Both the position numbers and the translations under genes were made by a program. 64,000 nucleotides of DNA from Calidihabitans tengchongensis (GTDB lineage: Bacteria > Sysuimicrobiota > Sysuimicrobiia > Sysuimicrobiales > Kaftiobacteriaceae), in contig JAVKIE010000006.1 of the NCBI GenBank assembly GCA_031459615.1, positions 136,259 through 200,258 of the forward strand. The letters run 5' to 3'. Positions 8,127 through 15,842 of this stretch are shown piece by piece. How positions within the stretch are numbered: position 1 is the stretch's first letter; every line of letters begins with the position of its first letter. The notes below the pieces were generated by a model. It was not told where the DNA came from and ran no database searches. It worked only from the letters and a program-made list of their open reading frames with translations.

Positions 8127-9176
8127 TCACAGCTGTCGGACCAGGTCGGACAGCCACGCCAGCAGGTGGTCCCACAGGCGGGGCGCAGCGGCCACCCCCG
8201 ACCTCCCGGCGGCCGCCACCAGGGAGGACGGCACGACCTCTCCCACCGCGGTCAGCAGACGACCACCATACGCCCAGTGCGCCAGGGTGCGCAGGCCCAG
8301 AGACTGCACCCACACCACCCCTCTCCCGGTCCGCACAGGACGGCTGTCCCGGGGCGGCCGGGGGATGCGTCCCGCGCGCTGGTACACCACCAGGGTGGCG
8401 ACCCCGTCGGAGTACACGGTCTGCAGGACCGGGCCTGACGCGTCGGCCAGGTACGTCCCCACCGGGTGAAATCCCGGAGGCACCGATACCGCCGCCGGAG
8501 GTCCTCCCAGCGCCCGCGCGGCATCTCCAGGCGTCACGGCGCGGACGGCCGGCCCCGCAGTCAGGCGCAGGTCGGGAGGAGGACCGGCCCCCGCCCGCCA
8601 GCCCCGGGGACGGAGGTCAAACGAGACCAACGCGGTCAGCTCGCCCAGCAGGCCTCCGGCAGCCAGGCGCTCGGAGCGCACGACGACGCCGGTCCCGTCG
8701 TCCACGATCATCCGCCGCTCCGGACGGTCGCCGTGAACCGGCCGCAGGCGAATCTCGGTCGCCGACCGGCCGAGCCAGGTCACCGGGCGGGCCTCCACGC
8801 GGTAGTTCTCGACAAGCCAGCCGATGTGGCCGCCCTCCACCTCGTCTTCGTCCGCCAGGAGCGGCGCCGCCGTCCGGACGCCCGTGCGCCGGACGGGATC
8901 ATACCGGACCTGCTCTCCTCTCCGCCGCAGGACGACCCACCCCCGCGACCCTCCCACGGGACGGTACTCCAGACGCGTCCACCCGTCCGGGTCGTACTCG
9001 ACCCTCACCAGGACCGTGCGAACCGCCCGTCCGGTCCACGTGGCCACCACCTGCTCGCCCGCGTAGGCCACCTGCCGGGGAGCGGCCACCGCGCGCAGCA
9101 ACGCGGGAGGTACCGAGGACGCCGGGGCCGGGCTCGTCGCGGCCGCCACCAGCAGCAGACCCCACGCCGTCCGCAT
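8127..9176 (-). CDS. RseB/MucB-like periplasmic regulator of an ECF sigma factor
   Basis: A 349-residue exported protein. Residues 1-20 form a signal peptide, followed by a lipoprotein-localisation-like (LolA/RseB) beta domain (VEYDPDGWTRLEYRP, VENYRVEARPVTWLG, EIRLRPVHGDRPERRMIVDD) and a smaller C-terminal domain (VPPGFHPVGTY, LQTVYSDGVATLVVYQR). In E. coli RseB binds the periplasmic part of the anti-sigma factor and senses lipid stress. Position directly after an ECF sigma/anti-sigma pair, with 6 nt between stop and start, fits that role. Sequence similarity is judged by pattern only. Confidence 0.78.
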   Translation of the reverse strand: MRTAWGLLLVAAATSPAPASSVPPALLRAVAAPRQVAYAGEQVVATWTGRAVRTVLVRVEYDPDGWTRLEYRPVGGSRGWVVLRRRGEQVRYDPVRRTGVRTAAPLLADEDEVEGGHIGWLVENYRVEARPVTWLGRSATEIRLRPVHGDRPERRMIVDDGTGVVVRSERLAAGGLLGELTALVSFDLRPRGWRAGAGPPPDLRLTAGPAVRAVTPGDAARALGGPPAAVSVPPGFHPVGTYLADASGPVLQTVYSDGVATLVVYQRAGRIPRPPRDSRPVRTGRGVVWVQSLGLRTLAHWAYGGRLLTAVGEVVPSSLVAAAGRSGVAAAPRLWDHLLAWLSDLVRQL

Positions 9177-9182
9177 GGCCGC

Positions 9183-9641
9183 TCACCGCCCCTCCTCGCC
9201 GCGGCGGAACCGGTGGAATTCGTCCGGCAGGGTCCCCAGGTACGCCAGGGTGAGGTCAGCCATGGGGTGGGCGGCGGCAAAGACGGCGTGCTGGTGGACG
9301 TACCAGGCGCTGACCGACCGGTCGGCGTCGGGGGCGGGGAGGACCCGTACCTGGAGCAGCAGCCATCCCGCCGCTGCCGCGGCGGCCGCGGCCGCCAGCC
9401 ACCGGCCGAGCCGGCGAGAGGAGCGGGGTCGGACATCCAGCCTGGCGAGAGTGCGCGGAAGCAACGAGGGAGGGGGGGCGCGATGGGGAACAGCGTGAAG
9501 CAGGCTCCTCACCGCCTGGAGATCATCCAGGATCCCCCGGCATTCCGCGCACTCCGCCAGGTGGGCGGCCACCCCCGCCGCGTCCTCAGGCGACAGCGCG
9601 CCGTCCAGGTACCCCGAGAGCAGGTCCGAGGGGTGGCCCAT
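9183..9641 (-). CDS. Anti-sigma factor with zinc-binding ZAS/zf-HC2 domain
   Basis: A 152-residue single-pass protein. The N-terminal domain starts SDLLSGYLDGALSPED and holds the H-x3-C-x2-C zinc motif (HLAECAEC) near residue 27, the standard anti-sigma domain. A hydrophobic helix of alanines and leucines at about residues 80-98 would place the remaining 55 residues outside the membrane. The ATG at 9641 shares its first base with the sigma factor stop codon (TGATG), which ties the two by translational coupling. It should hold the upstream ECF sigma factor at the membrane until a signal arrives through the RseB-like protein. Confidence 0.88.
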   Translation of the reverse strand: MGHPSDLLSGYLDGALSPEDAAGVAAHLAECAECRGILDDLQAVRSLLHAVPHRAPPPSLLPRTLARLDVRPRSSRRLGRWLAAAAAAAAAGWLLLQVRVLPAPDADRSVSAWYVHQHAVFAAAHPMADLTLAYLGTLPDEFHRFRRGEEGR

Positions 9642-10234
9642 CACAGCCCACCTCGCCTGACGGCGTCCACGTAGGGCCGCAGCCACTCCCGCAGCGCCAG
9701 CCGGGCCCGGTGCAGCCGCGACCGCACCGTCCCGACCGGACACCGCAGGACGGCGGCGGCCTCTTCGTACGACAGCCCCTCCAGATCCACCAGCACCACC
9801 ACGGCGCGAAACGGCGGCGGCAGCAGCTGCAGGGCCCGCAGGACCGGACCGTCCAGCAGCCCGTCCGCCGCCGCGGCGGGGTCGTCGGAGGTGCCGGCCC
9901 GTTCCGCCGTCAAGTCGTCCAGCGAGAACATCCGCCGGCGCCGGTCGCGGCGCACGCGGTCTATGTACGAGTTGTGGATGATGCGGAATAACCAGCTGTC
10001 AAACCGCGTGCCGGGCTGGAAACGCCCAAAGGCGCGCCAGGCCTCCTCGACGGCCTGCTGAAGCAGGTCCTCCGCATCCGGCCGGCGGCCGGCAAGGTGG
10101 TACGCGAGCCGGTAGGCGCGGTCCCAGCAGGCAGTCAGCAAGGCCGCGAAGGCCTCTCGGGATGCCTCCGGGCTCGCCGCCACGCGATCGCCGGCGTCCA
10201 CGGGCGCTGCCAGTTCCCCGGGCACATCCGACAT
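9641..10234 (-). CDS. ECF-family RNA polymerase sigma factor (sigma-E type)
   Basis: A 197-residue group IV sigma factor. Region 2 spans about residues 28-95 (the RRPDAEDLLQQAVEEAW and FDSWLFRIIHNSYIDRVRR stretches bind core polymerase and the -10 element). Region 4 spans about 140-190 with the helix-turn-helix GLSYEEAAAVLRCPVGTVRSRL, which reads the -35 element. It is followed by its anti-sigma factor and an RseB-like protein, so it probably controls an envelope stress response. An exported small protein is encoded 50 nt upstream on the same strand and may be in the same transcript. Confidence 0.93.
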   Translation of the reverse strand: MSDVPGELAAPVDAGDRVAASPEASREAFAALLTACWDRAYRLAYHLAGRRPDAEDLLQQAVEEAWRAFGRFQPGTRFDSWLFRIIHNSYIDRVRRDRRRRMFSLDDLTAERAGTSDDPAAAADGLLDGPVLRALQLLPPPFRAVVVLVDLEGLSYEEAAAVLRCPVGTVRSRLHRARLALREWLRPYVDAVRRGGL

Positions 10235-10284
10235 GGCGACCGGGCGCGGACGTGTCTCCCGCGTCCGTCAACCGTCCCGTCCGC

Positions 10285-10653
10285 TCACCGCACGATGCTG
10301 ACCGTGGTCGCCTGGTAGGTCGTGGTCTTCCCGCTGCGGACGACCGTCCCGACCACCTCCACGGTCTCCCCGACCTTCAGGTCCTTGGCCGATGCCGCCT
10401 GGCCCGCCCGGAGGTACCTCGTCTTCGCCGTCTCGAGGATCCGCAGTCGGGCGTTGACCTTCAGCGTCCCCGCCGTCACCTTCAGGACCTGCACCTGCAC
10501 CCAGCCCCTCCCCACCTGCAGGACCTTCGCCTGGATGCTGAACGGTGCCGGCGCGGCCGTCGCCGCCTGCGCCGCCGGCGGAATCCCGGCCCACACCGCA
10601 GCCGCCGCCAGGATCATGGCCACGGCGCCCAGCATACCACTTGCGCGGATCAT
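10285..10653 (-). CDS. Exported small beta-rich (OB-fold-like) protein
   Basis: A 122-residue protein with a clear signal peptide (residues 1-30, ending near AAQAATA). The mature part is a small beta domain with alternating hydrophobic residues (FSIQAKVLQVGRGWVQVQVL, LRILETAKTRYL, LKVGETVEVVGTVVRSGK), which looks like the OB-like domains of DUF5666-type proteins. The ATG at 10653 is chosen because a GGAGGGAGGAG ribosome site lies just before it; an upstream in-frame start adds only a glycine-rich non-signal stretch. Its location before the sigma factor suggests a role in, or control by, the envelope response. Function unknown. Confidence 0.7.
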   Translation of the reverse strand: MIRASGMLGAVAMILAAAAVWAGIPPAAQAATAAPAPFSIQAKVLQVGRGWVQVQVLKVTAGTLKVNARLRILETAKTRYLRAGQAASAKDLKVGETVEVVGTVVRSGKTTTYQATTVSIVR

Positions 10654-10770
10654 GTCTCCTCCCTCCTCTCCTCCCCCTCCACCCCTTACAGCGACGCCGA
10701 CGGCGCGGCAGTTCCCCCTCCCGCGCCCGTCCACACCTTGTGGGCCCTCCGCCTCCGGGGGAGAGAAGAG

Positions 10771-10776
10771 TATAAT
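10771..10776 (+). promoter_or_regulatory. -10 element (TATAAT), probable leaderless start of methyltransferase
   Basis: TATAAT ends 11 nt before the ATG at 10788, so the expected transcription start lies only a few nt from the start codon. No Shine-Dalgarno sequence fits between them. Confidence 0.55.
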
Positions 10777-10787
10777 GGGCGTGACCC

Positions 10788-11402
10788 ATGATCGCCGCCG
10801 CGGCCACCGACCTGGGCTACCTGCTGCTGGCGCTGGCCGATGTCCCCGCCGTGCACGTCCTGGCCGCCCGGTGGAGCCGGCGTCGTTACGCCCGTCTGGC
10901 GGCGGGCTACGATGCGCACATCGCCTGCTGCCCCCACTACGGGATCGCGCTGGACGACGCGTTGTCGGTGGTGGATGTCTCGCCGCGGCGGATTCTGGAC
11001 GTGAGCACCGGCACGGGATTTGCCGCCTCAGCCCTGGCGCGGCGGTTTCCGGCGGCGTCGGTGGTGGCGTGCGATCTGTCGCTGCCCATGCTGCTCCGCG
11101 CCCGGGGGCGCCTGCCCGGACTCGGGCTGGTGTGTGCCGACGCCGGCCGGTTGCCGTTTGCCGACGGCGCGTTCGACCTGGTAGTGCAGCACAACGCGCC
11201 CCCGCCCATCGGCGAGCTCGCCCGGGTCGTGGCCGCGGGTGGCCGCCTGGTCGTGGCCTTCTCGTCCGCCGGGACCCTGCCGGACTGGCTGCGGGCCGCC
11301 GTGGTGCAGCGCCTGCGGGGCCGTGGGCTGCAGGTCATCAGCCACCGGCGGGTGGGCGACGGGTGGTACGCGCTGGCCGGACGCCCCGGGGTGCGCCGAT
11401 GA
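10788..11402 (+). CDS. Class I SAM-dependent methyltransferase
   Basis: A 204-residue Rossmann-fold methyltransferase. Motif I, ILDVSTGTGFAASALA, lies near residue 68; the acidic end of beta-2 is VVACDLS near 92, and DLVVQHNAPP near 127 matches the post-motif region. A short hydrophobic N-terminus (residues 4-25) may anchor it to the membrane. Its stop overlaps the start of the next gene (ATGA), so it is coupled to the glycosyltransferase/deacetylase fusion. The acceptor is probably a lipid or sugar-lipid, judged from neighbours only. Confidence 0.85.
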   Translation: MIAAAATDLGYLLLALADVPAVHVLAARWSRRRYARLAAGYDAHIACCPHYGIALDDALSVVDVSPRRILDVSTGTGFAASALARRFPAASVVACDLSLPMLLRARGRLPGLGLVCADAGRLPFADGAFDLVVQHNAPPPIGELARVVAAGGRLVVAFSSAGTLPDWLRAAVVQRLRGRGLQVISHRRVGDGWYALAGRPGVRR

Positions 11403-12970
11403 AGGCCTCGGTGGTCATCGCCGCCCTGAACGAGGAACCCACCATCGGCGAGGTCGTCCGGGCGGCCCGGGCGGCGTCGCATGTGGCGGAAGTGATCGTG
11501 GTGTCCGACGGGTCCTCCGACGGCACGGCTCAGGCCGCCCGGCGGGCCGGCGCCGACGTGGTGGTGGAGCTTTCCCGGACCGTGGGCAAGGCCGGGGCCG
11601 TGCTGGCCGGGGCGGCCCGGGCGCACCACGCGGTCACGGTGCTGCTGGATGCCGATCTGCTCGGCCTGCGCCCGGACCACGTGGATGCCCTGGCCTCCCC
11701 CGTGCTGACCGGGGAAGCCGACATGGTCGTCGGGACCCTGGGTGGGGACCGGCTGCAGGCGGTCCTGCCCGGCCTCAGCGGACAGCGGGCTCTTCCGACC
11801 TGGGTCCTGCTGGCCCACCCGCACCTCCAGCGGGTGGGCTTCGGACTGGAGCGCTTCCTCAACGGGCTGGCGCGGCGGGGCCGGTGGCAAGTGGCCGACA
11901 TCGTCCTGGATGGCGTGTCCCACCGGCGCAAGGAAGACAAGTACGGGCTGGTCAGGGGCTACCGGGCGAAGCTGCGGGCGGCGGAGGAGATTGCGCTGCC
12001 CTCTCCGGTGGTGCGCCGCGCGGCGACGGCGCGCCGGGTCGGTCCGGCGGTGGCGGTGGTGGTGGTCATGGTGCACGTGCTGTGGGGACTGTTCGCGGGG
12101 CCGACGTCGGCGGCCCACCTGGGCCAGGTGCCCTCGCCGCGGCCCACCGACCGCGTCCTGGTGGTGGCCGCCCACAGCGACGACGAGACGCTGGGCGCGG
12201 GCGGCTATATGGCCGCCGCCCGGCGGGCCGGTGCCGCCGTGACGGTGGTGATCGTCACCAACGGCGACGGAAACCGGCTGTCGGCGGCGCTCCTGGGCCG
12301 GCGGCCGCGCCCGCGGCCCGCCGACTATCTGCGCGAGGGACGCCTCCGGCAGCGGGAGTCGCTGCTGGCCCTCCAGCGCCTGGGGGTGCCCGCCGGCTCC
12401 GTGGTCTTCCTGGGCTATCCCGACCGCGGCCTGGACAGGCTCCTCACCGACCACTGGGACCGCGGCCGCCCGTACACCTCGCCGTTCACCCGGGTGTCCG
12501 CGTCTCCCTACGGTCACGCCTACCGCCCCGGCTCCCCCTACACCGGCGAAGACCTGGTGGATGTGCTGGCCGAGGTGACCCTCCGGGTGCGGCCCACCGT
12601 GGTCATCACCCACGCGCTCGCGGATGAGCATCCGGACCACCAGGCCGTGCACACCTTTGTGACGCTGGCGCTGGACCGTGCGGCCGCCGCGGGCCTGAGC
12701 CGACCCCGCCGCTACGGGGTGCTCATCCACGCCCCCGACTTCCCCCGGCCGCTGCGGTACGCGCCGAACCGCCCGCTGCTGCCTCCGCCCCGCCTGCGGG
12801 ATGCCGTGCGGTGGGCGTCGTACCCGCTGTCCCCGGACCTGCTGGCCGCCAAGCACCTCGCGCTGCAGGCGTATCGGAGCCAGTACGACAGCCCCTACCT
12901 GCGGTTGCTGCTCAACGGCTTCCAGCGTCAGAACGAACTGTTCATCGAGGAGCCTCCCCCGGCCCGATGA
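11399..12970 (+). CDS. Fusion of GT2 glycosyltransferase and PIG-L/LmbE deacetylase
   Basis: A 523-residue two-domain protein. Residues 1 to about 210 form a GT-A glycosyltransferase of family 2 (SVVIAALNEEPTIGEVV at the N-terminus, VVSDGSSDGT, metal-binding LLDADLLG). A hydrophobic helix near 222-242 links this to a PIG-L-family metal-dependent deacetylase with the zinc motif AHSDDE (His259) and HPDH (411-414). In known pathways (GPI, mycothiol, teicoplanin-type) a GlcNAc transfer is followed by N-deacetylation by separate proteins; here both activities would sit in one chain. It starts at ATG 11399 inside the stop of the methyltransferase gene and overlaps the next gene by ATGA. Product unknown; a deacetylated amino-sugar lipid is a reasonable guess. 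Confidence 0.85.
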   Translation: MKASVVIAALNEEPTIGEVVRAARAASHVAEVIVVSDGSSDGTAQAARRAGADVVVELSRTVGKAGAVLAGAARAHHAVTVLLDADLLGLRPDHVDALASPVLTGEADMVVGTLGGDRLQAVLPGLSGQRALPTWVLLAHPHLQRVGFGLERFLNGLARRGRWQVADIVLDGVSHRRKEDKYGLVRGYRAKLRAAEEIALPSPVVRRAATARRVGPAVAVVVVMVHVLWGLFAGPTSAAHLGQVPSPRPTDRVLVVAAHSDDETLGAGGYMAAARRAGAAVTVVIVTNGDGNRLSAALLGRRPRPRPADYLREGRLRQRESLLALQRLGVPAGSVVFLGYPDRGLDRLLTDHWDRGRPYTSPFTRVSASPYGHAYRPGSPYTGEDLVDVLAEVTLRVRPTVVITHALADEHPDHQAVHTFVTLALDRAAAAGLSRPRRYGVLIHAPDFPRPLRYAPNRPLLPPPRLRDAVRWASYPLSPDLLAAKHLALQAYRSQYDSPYLRLLLNGFQRQNELFIEEPPPAR

Positions 12971-13881
12971 GCCCGGTCGGTCCGGTCGTTCCGGCCGACC
13001 GCCGGGGCCCCGCGCTGGTGGCGGCCGCGGCGGTCCTGTGGGGCAGCCTGGGCATGGCCGGCCGGGTGGCCTTTGCGGCCGGCGTGCAGCCCCTGGAGGC
13101 GGCCTTCTACCGGGCGGCGATGGCCTTCGTCGTTCTGCTGGCGCTGACCGCCCGCGCGCATCCGCGGCAGCTGCGGGTGCGGACTTCCGACCTGCCGCTG
13201 TTCGCCGTCTTCGGACTGGTCAGCTTTGCCGCCTTCTTCTTCGTGTACCTGTACGCCATCAGGGAAACCTCGGTGGCGACCGCTGCGCTGCTGCTGTACA
13301 CCGCGCCGGCGTTCGTGGTCCTGCTGTCGGCGGCGGTGTTCGGCGAGCGCCTCACCGCCCGCAGGGCGGCCGCGGTGGCGCTGGCATTCGCGGGATGCGC
13401 GCTGGTGGTGAGCGGCGGACACCTGTCCACCCTGCGGGTGCCCGTGCGCGGGGCGCTGGCCGGGCTGGCGGCGGGGCTGACGTATGCCCTCTACAGCATC
13501 CTGGGCAAGATCGCCCTCTCCCGGTACCCCCCGATGCCCACCCTCACCTACGGTCTGGGTGTCGGAGCGGTGACGCTGGGGACGGCGGCGGCTGCCGCGG
13601 GGCAGATCGGTACCGACCATCCCCCCCAGGCGTGGGCGGCCCTCGCGTACCTCGCGGTGGCGGCGACGGCGGCTCCGCAGCTGCTGTACCTGGCCGGACT
13701 GCGCGTGCTCGAACCCGGCCGGGCCAGCCTCATCGCCACCCTGGAGCCGGTGGTCGCCGCCGTGCTGGGAGTCCTTCTCCTGCACGAACCCCTGACTCCG
13801 GCCCAGGCGGTGGGGGGGCTGATGGTCCTCAGCGCCGTGTGGGCGTCCCGACCGGTGCGCCCCGCATCCGGCGGAGGGTAG
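12967..13881 (+). CDS. EamA/DMT-family transporter
   Basis: A 304-residue membrane protein with about ten helices in two five-helix EamA repeats; typical pieces are LVAAAAVLWGSLGMAGRVAF, FGLVSFAAFFFVYLYAI and LEPVVAAVLGVLLLHEPLT. Members export metabolites or move polyprenyl-linked sugars. The ATG at 12967 lies within the previous gene's stop, so it belongs to the methyltransferase, GT2/deacetylase and transporter unit and may move that pathway's product. Its last 53 bp overlap the end of the convergent MFS gene. Confidence 0.88.
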   Translation: MSPVGPVVPADRRGPALVAAAAVLWGSLGMAGRVAFAAGVQPLEAAFYRAAMAFVVLLALTARAHPRQLRVRTSDLPLFAVFGLVSFAAFFFVYLYAIRETSVATAALLLYTAPAFVVLLSAAVFGERLTARRAAAVALAFAGCALVVSGGHLSTLRVPVRGALAGLAAGLTYALYSILGKIALSRYPPMPTLTYGLGVGAVTLGTAAAAAGQIGTDHPPQAWAALAYLAVAATAAPQLLYLAGLRVLEPGRASLIATLEPVVAAVLGVLLLHEPLTPAQAVGGLMVLSAVWASRPVRPASGGG

Positions 13882-15073
13882 CGCCCAGCCCTGCCGTCCC
13901 CGCCGTCAGCAGTGCGGCGCTGGCCAGAAACGGCGCACGGTAGCCGGCGACGTCCCACAGCAGCCCGCCCAGCAGCGGCCCCAGCACCAGCCCCAGACCT
14001 TCGGCGGTCTGCGACGCGCCCATCGCCAGCCCCACCCGACCGGGGGGCGCCAGCTGGCTGACCAGCGCGTGGTAGGCGGGCGTGGCGATCGTATACCCTA
14101 CCCCCAGCAGCGCCGCCGCAGCGGCCAGGACGGGCAGGCGGGTGGAAAGCGGCAGGAGCCACATGCCTGCGGCGCCGATGCCCATGCCCCACAGGACCAC
14201 GCGGCGCTTGCCCCAGCGGTCCGCCAGGCGCCCGGCGGGCACCGACGCCGCCGCCACCGCCAGGACCACGAGCAGGAACAGCGCGCCGATGGCGTGTTCG
14301 GACAGGCCCACCACGCGCCGGGCGTAGATGGCGAGGATGGGGGCCAGCAGCCCGGCGCTGAACATCTGCACGAACGCCGCCCCCAGCATCGCCACCAGCG
14401 CCGGCGACAACCGCACCTCGCCCACCACGTCCGCGAGCCGCGGCGGGGGCATCGTGCCATGGTACCCCACCGCCGTCAGCGGCGGCAGACCGTCGCTCCG
14501 GCGATCCGTGCCATTCAGGGCGACCAGCGCCAGCACCGCCGCTCCCATCAGCAGGGCGCTGGCCAGGTAGAACCCCCACCGGTACGATCCCGCCAGGCCG
14601 GCCACGAACAGCCCCAGCGCCGGGCCGCACGCCAGGCCCGCCAGGAACCCCATGTTCACCGCGCCCATGGCGGTGGCCCGGCGGTCGGGCGGGGTGACGT
14701 CGGCGACGATGGCGGTGGCCGCCGGCCACACCGCGGAGGACCCGATGCCGTCCACCACCCGCAGGGGCACAAACCACAGCGGCCGGCGCAGGACCGACAT
14801 CACCAGGGGCGCCACGCTGCCCAGCAGCAGCCCCGCGACGATCAGCGGCCGCCGGCCCAGGCGGTCGGCCGCCGATCCCCAGGCGGCCTTGAAGACGGTT
14901 TCCACCAGCGCAAACGTGGCCACCACCACCCCCACCAGGCGCACGCTGGCTCCCAGGTGCTCGGTCAGGTGCAGGGGCAGCAGGGGGACGACCGTGGCAA
15001 AACCCAGCTCGGTCAGGGCGACCACCAGCGTGACCCGCAGGACGGTCCCGCGGATGGTCCGGGAGGAGGTCAT
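13829..15073 (-). CDS. Major facilitator superfamily transporter
   Basis: A 414-residue, 12-helix MFS protein. The loop between helices 2 and 3 carries the DRLGRRPLIVAGLLLGS signature, and DRWGKRRVVLWGMGIG is the matching loop in the second half. It resembles drug or sugar-phosphate efflux proteins. The ATG at 15073 shares a base with the gatD stop codon (TGATG), so it is translated with murT-gatD although its role there is unclear. The 3' end overlaps the convergent EamA gene by 53 bp. Confidence 0.88.
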   Translation of the reverse strand: MTSSRTIRGTVLRVTLVVALTELGFATVVPLLPLHLTEHLGASVRLVGVVVATFALVETVFKAAWGSAADRLGRRPLIVAGLLLGSVAPLVMSVLRRPLWFVPLRVVDGIGSSAVWPAATAIVADVTPPDRRATAMGAVNMGFLAGLACGPALGLFVAGLAGSYRWGFYLASALLMGAAVLALVALNGTDRRSDGLPPLTAVGYHGTMPPPRLADVVGEVRLSPALVAMLGAAFVQMFSAGLLAPILAIYARRVVGLSEHAIGALFLLVVLAVAAASVPAGRLADRWGKRRVVLWGMGIGAAGMWLLPLSTRLPVLAAAAALLGVGYTIATPAYHALVSQLAPPGRVGLAMGASQTAEGLGLVLGPLLGGLLWDVAGYRAPFLASAALLTAGTAGLGATLRRMRGAPVGTPTRR

Positions 15074-15819
15074 CAGGGACGCGTGCCCGTCGCCCGGGCC
15101 ACCCCGGCAGCGTGTGCCGCGGCCTCCAGATCGTCGGTCAGGGGCGCCAGGGACACATCCCCGTGGCGCACCCGCAGGGCCGCCGCGAGCAGGTGGTCGG
15201 CGAACGCCGGATTGCGGGGCAGCAGCGGTCCGTGCAGGTAGGTGCCGTACACGTGCCCGGACACCGCGCCCTCGGTACCGTCCTCGCCGTTGTTGCCGGA
15301 ACCCACGACCACCCGGCCCAGCGGGGCGGCACCCGGGCCCAGGTACGTGCGGCCCCCGTGGTTCTCAAACCCCACCAGGGCCGCGCCTCCCAGCAGCGGG
15401 CACCGGACCACCACGTTGCCGATCAGACGCCTGGCCTGCGGGCCCGGGTGCACGGTCACCACGTCCAGCAGGCCGACGCCGACCAGCTCCTCGCCGGCGG
15501 CGGGGCGGTACGAGTGGCCCAGCAGCTGGTACCCCCCGCAGATGGCCAGGACGACGGCCCCCCGCCCGGCGGCCTCCCGCAGCGCGTCGGCCTTGCGCGT
15601 GGTCAGGTCGGCGGCGGCCAGGCGCTGCTGGCGGTCCTCGCCCCCGCCGATGAGGTACAGGTCGTGCCGCCCCACCGGCAGCGGGTCGCCGATCCCCACC
15701 GCGTCCACGGCGACGACGATCCCCCGCCAGCGCGCCCGGGTGACCAGGACCGTCAGGTTGCCCCGGTCCCCGTAGAGGTTGAGCAGGTCCGGATACAGGT
15801 GGCAGATCCGCAGATCCAT
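15073..15819 (-). CDS. gatD: Lipid II isoglutaminyl synthase, glutaminase subunit GatD
   Basis: A 248-residue class I glutamine amidotransferase of the CobB/CobQ type. The nucleophile is Cys94 in AICGGYQLLG and the catalytic His is His196 in LHGPLLPRNP; the N-terminus ICHLYPDLLNLYGDRGN is typical of GatD. It releases ammonia from glutamine for MurT, and the complex amidates the alpha-carboxyl of D-Glu in lipid II. The ATG at 15819 lies 24 nt after the murT stop. A TATAGT with TGC before it lies 9 nt upstream of that ATG and could drive gatD on its own. Confidence 0.93.
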   Translation of the reverse strand: MDLRICHLYPDLLNLYGDRGNLTVLVTRARWRGIVVAVDAVGIGDPLPVGRHDLYLIGGGEDRQQRLAAADLTTRKADALREAAGRGAVVLAICGGYQLLGHSYRPAAGEELVGVGLLDVVTVHPGPQARRLIGNVVVRCPLLGGAALVGFENHGGRTYLGPGAAPLGRVVVGSGNNGEDGTEGAVSGHVYGTYLHGPLLPRNPAFADHLLAAALRVRHGDVSLAPLTDDLEAAAHAAGVARATGTRP

Positions 15820-15828
15820 GCCGGGACC

Positions 15829-15834
15829 ACTATA
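15829..15834 (-). promoter_or_regulatory. Internal extended -10 (TGCTATAGT) before gatD
   Basis: TATAGT with TGC in front lies on the minus strand between murT and gatD, 9 nt before the gatD ATG and without a ribosome site in between. This would give a leaderless gatD mRNA in addition to the operon transcript. Confidence 0.45.
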
Positions 15835-15842
15835 GCAGCGGC

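Noticed and set aside
10322..11398. Extension of the GT2/PIG-L frame upstream to give an 882-residue protein
   Set aside because: The extra part runs over the divergent exported protein gene, a promoter and the methyltransferase gene in another frame and has no recognisable domain.
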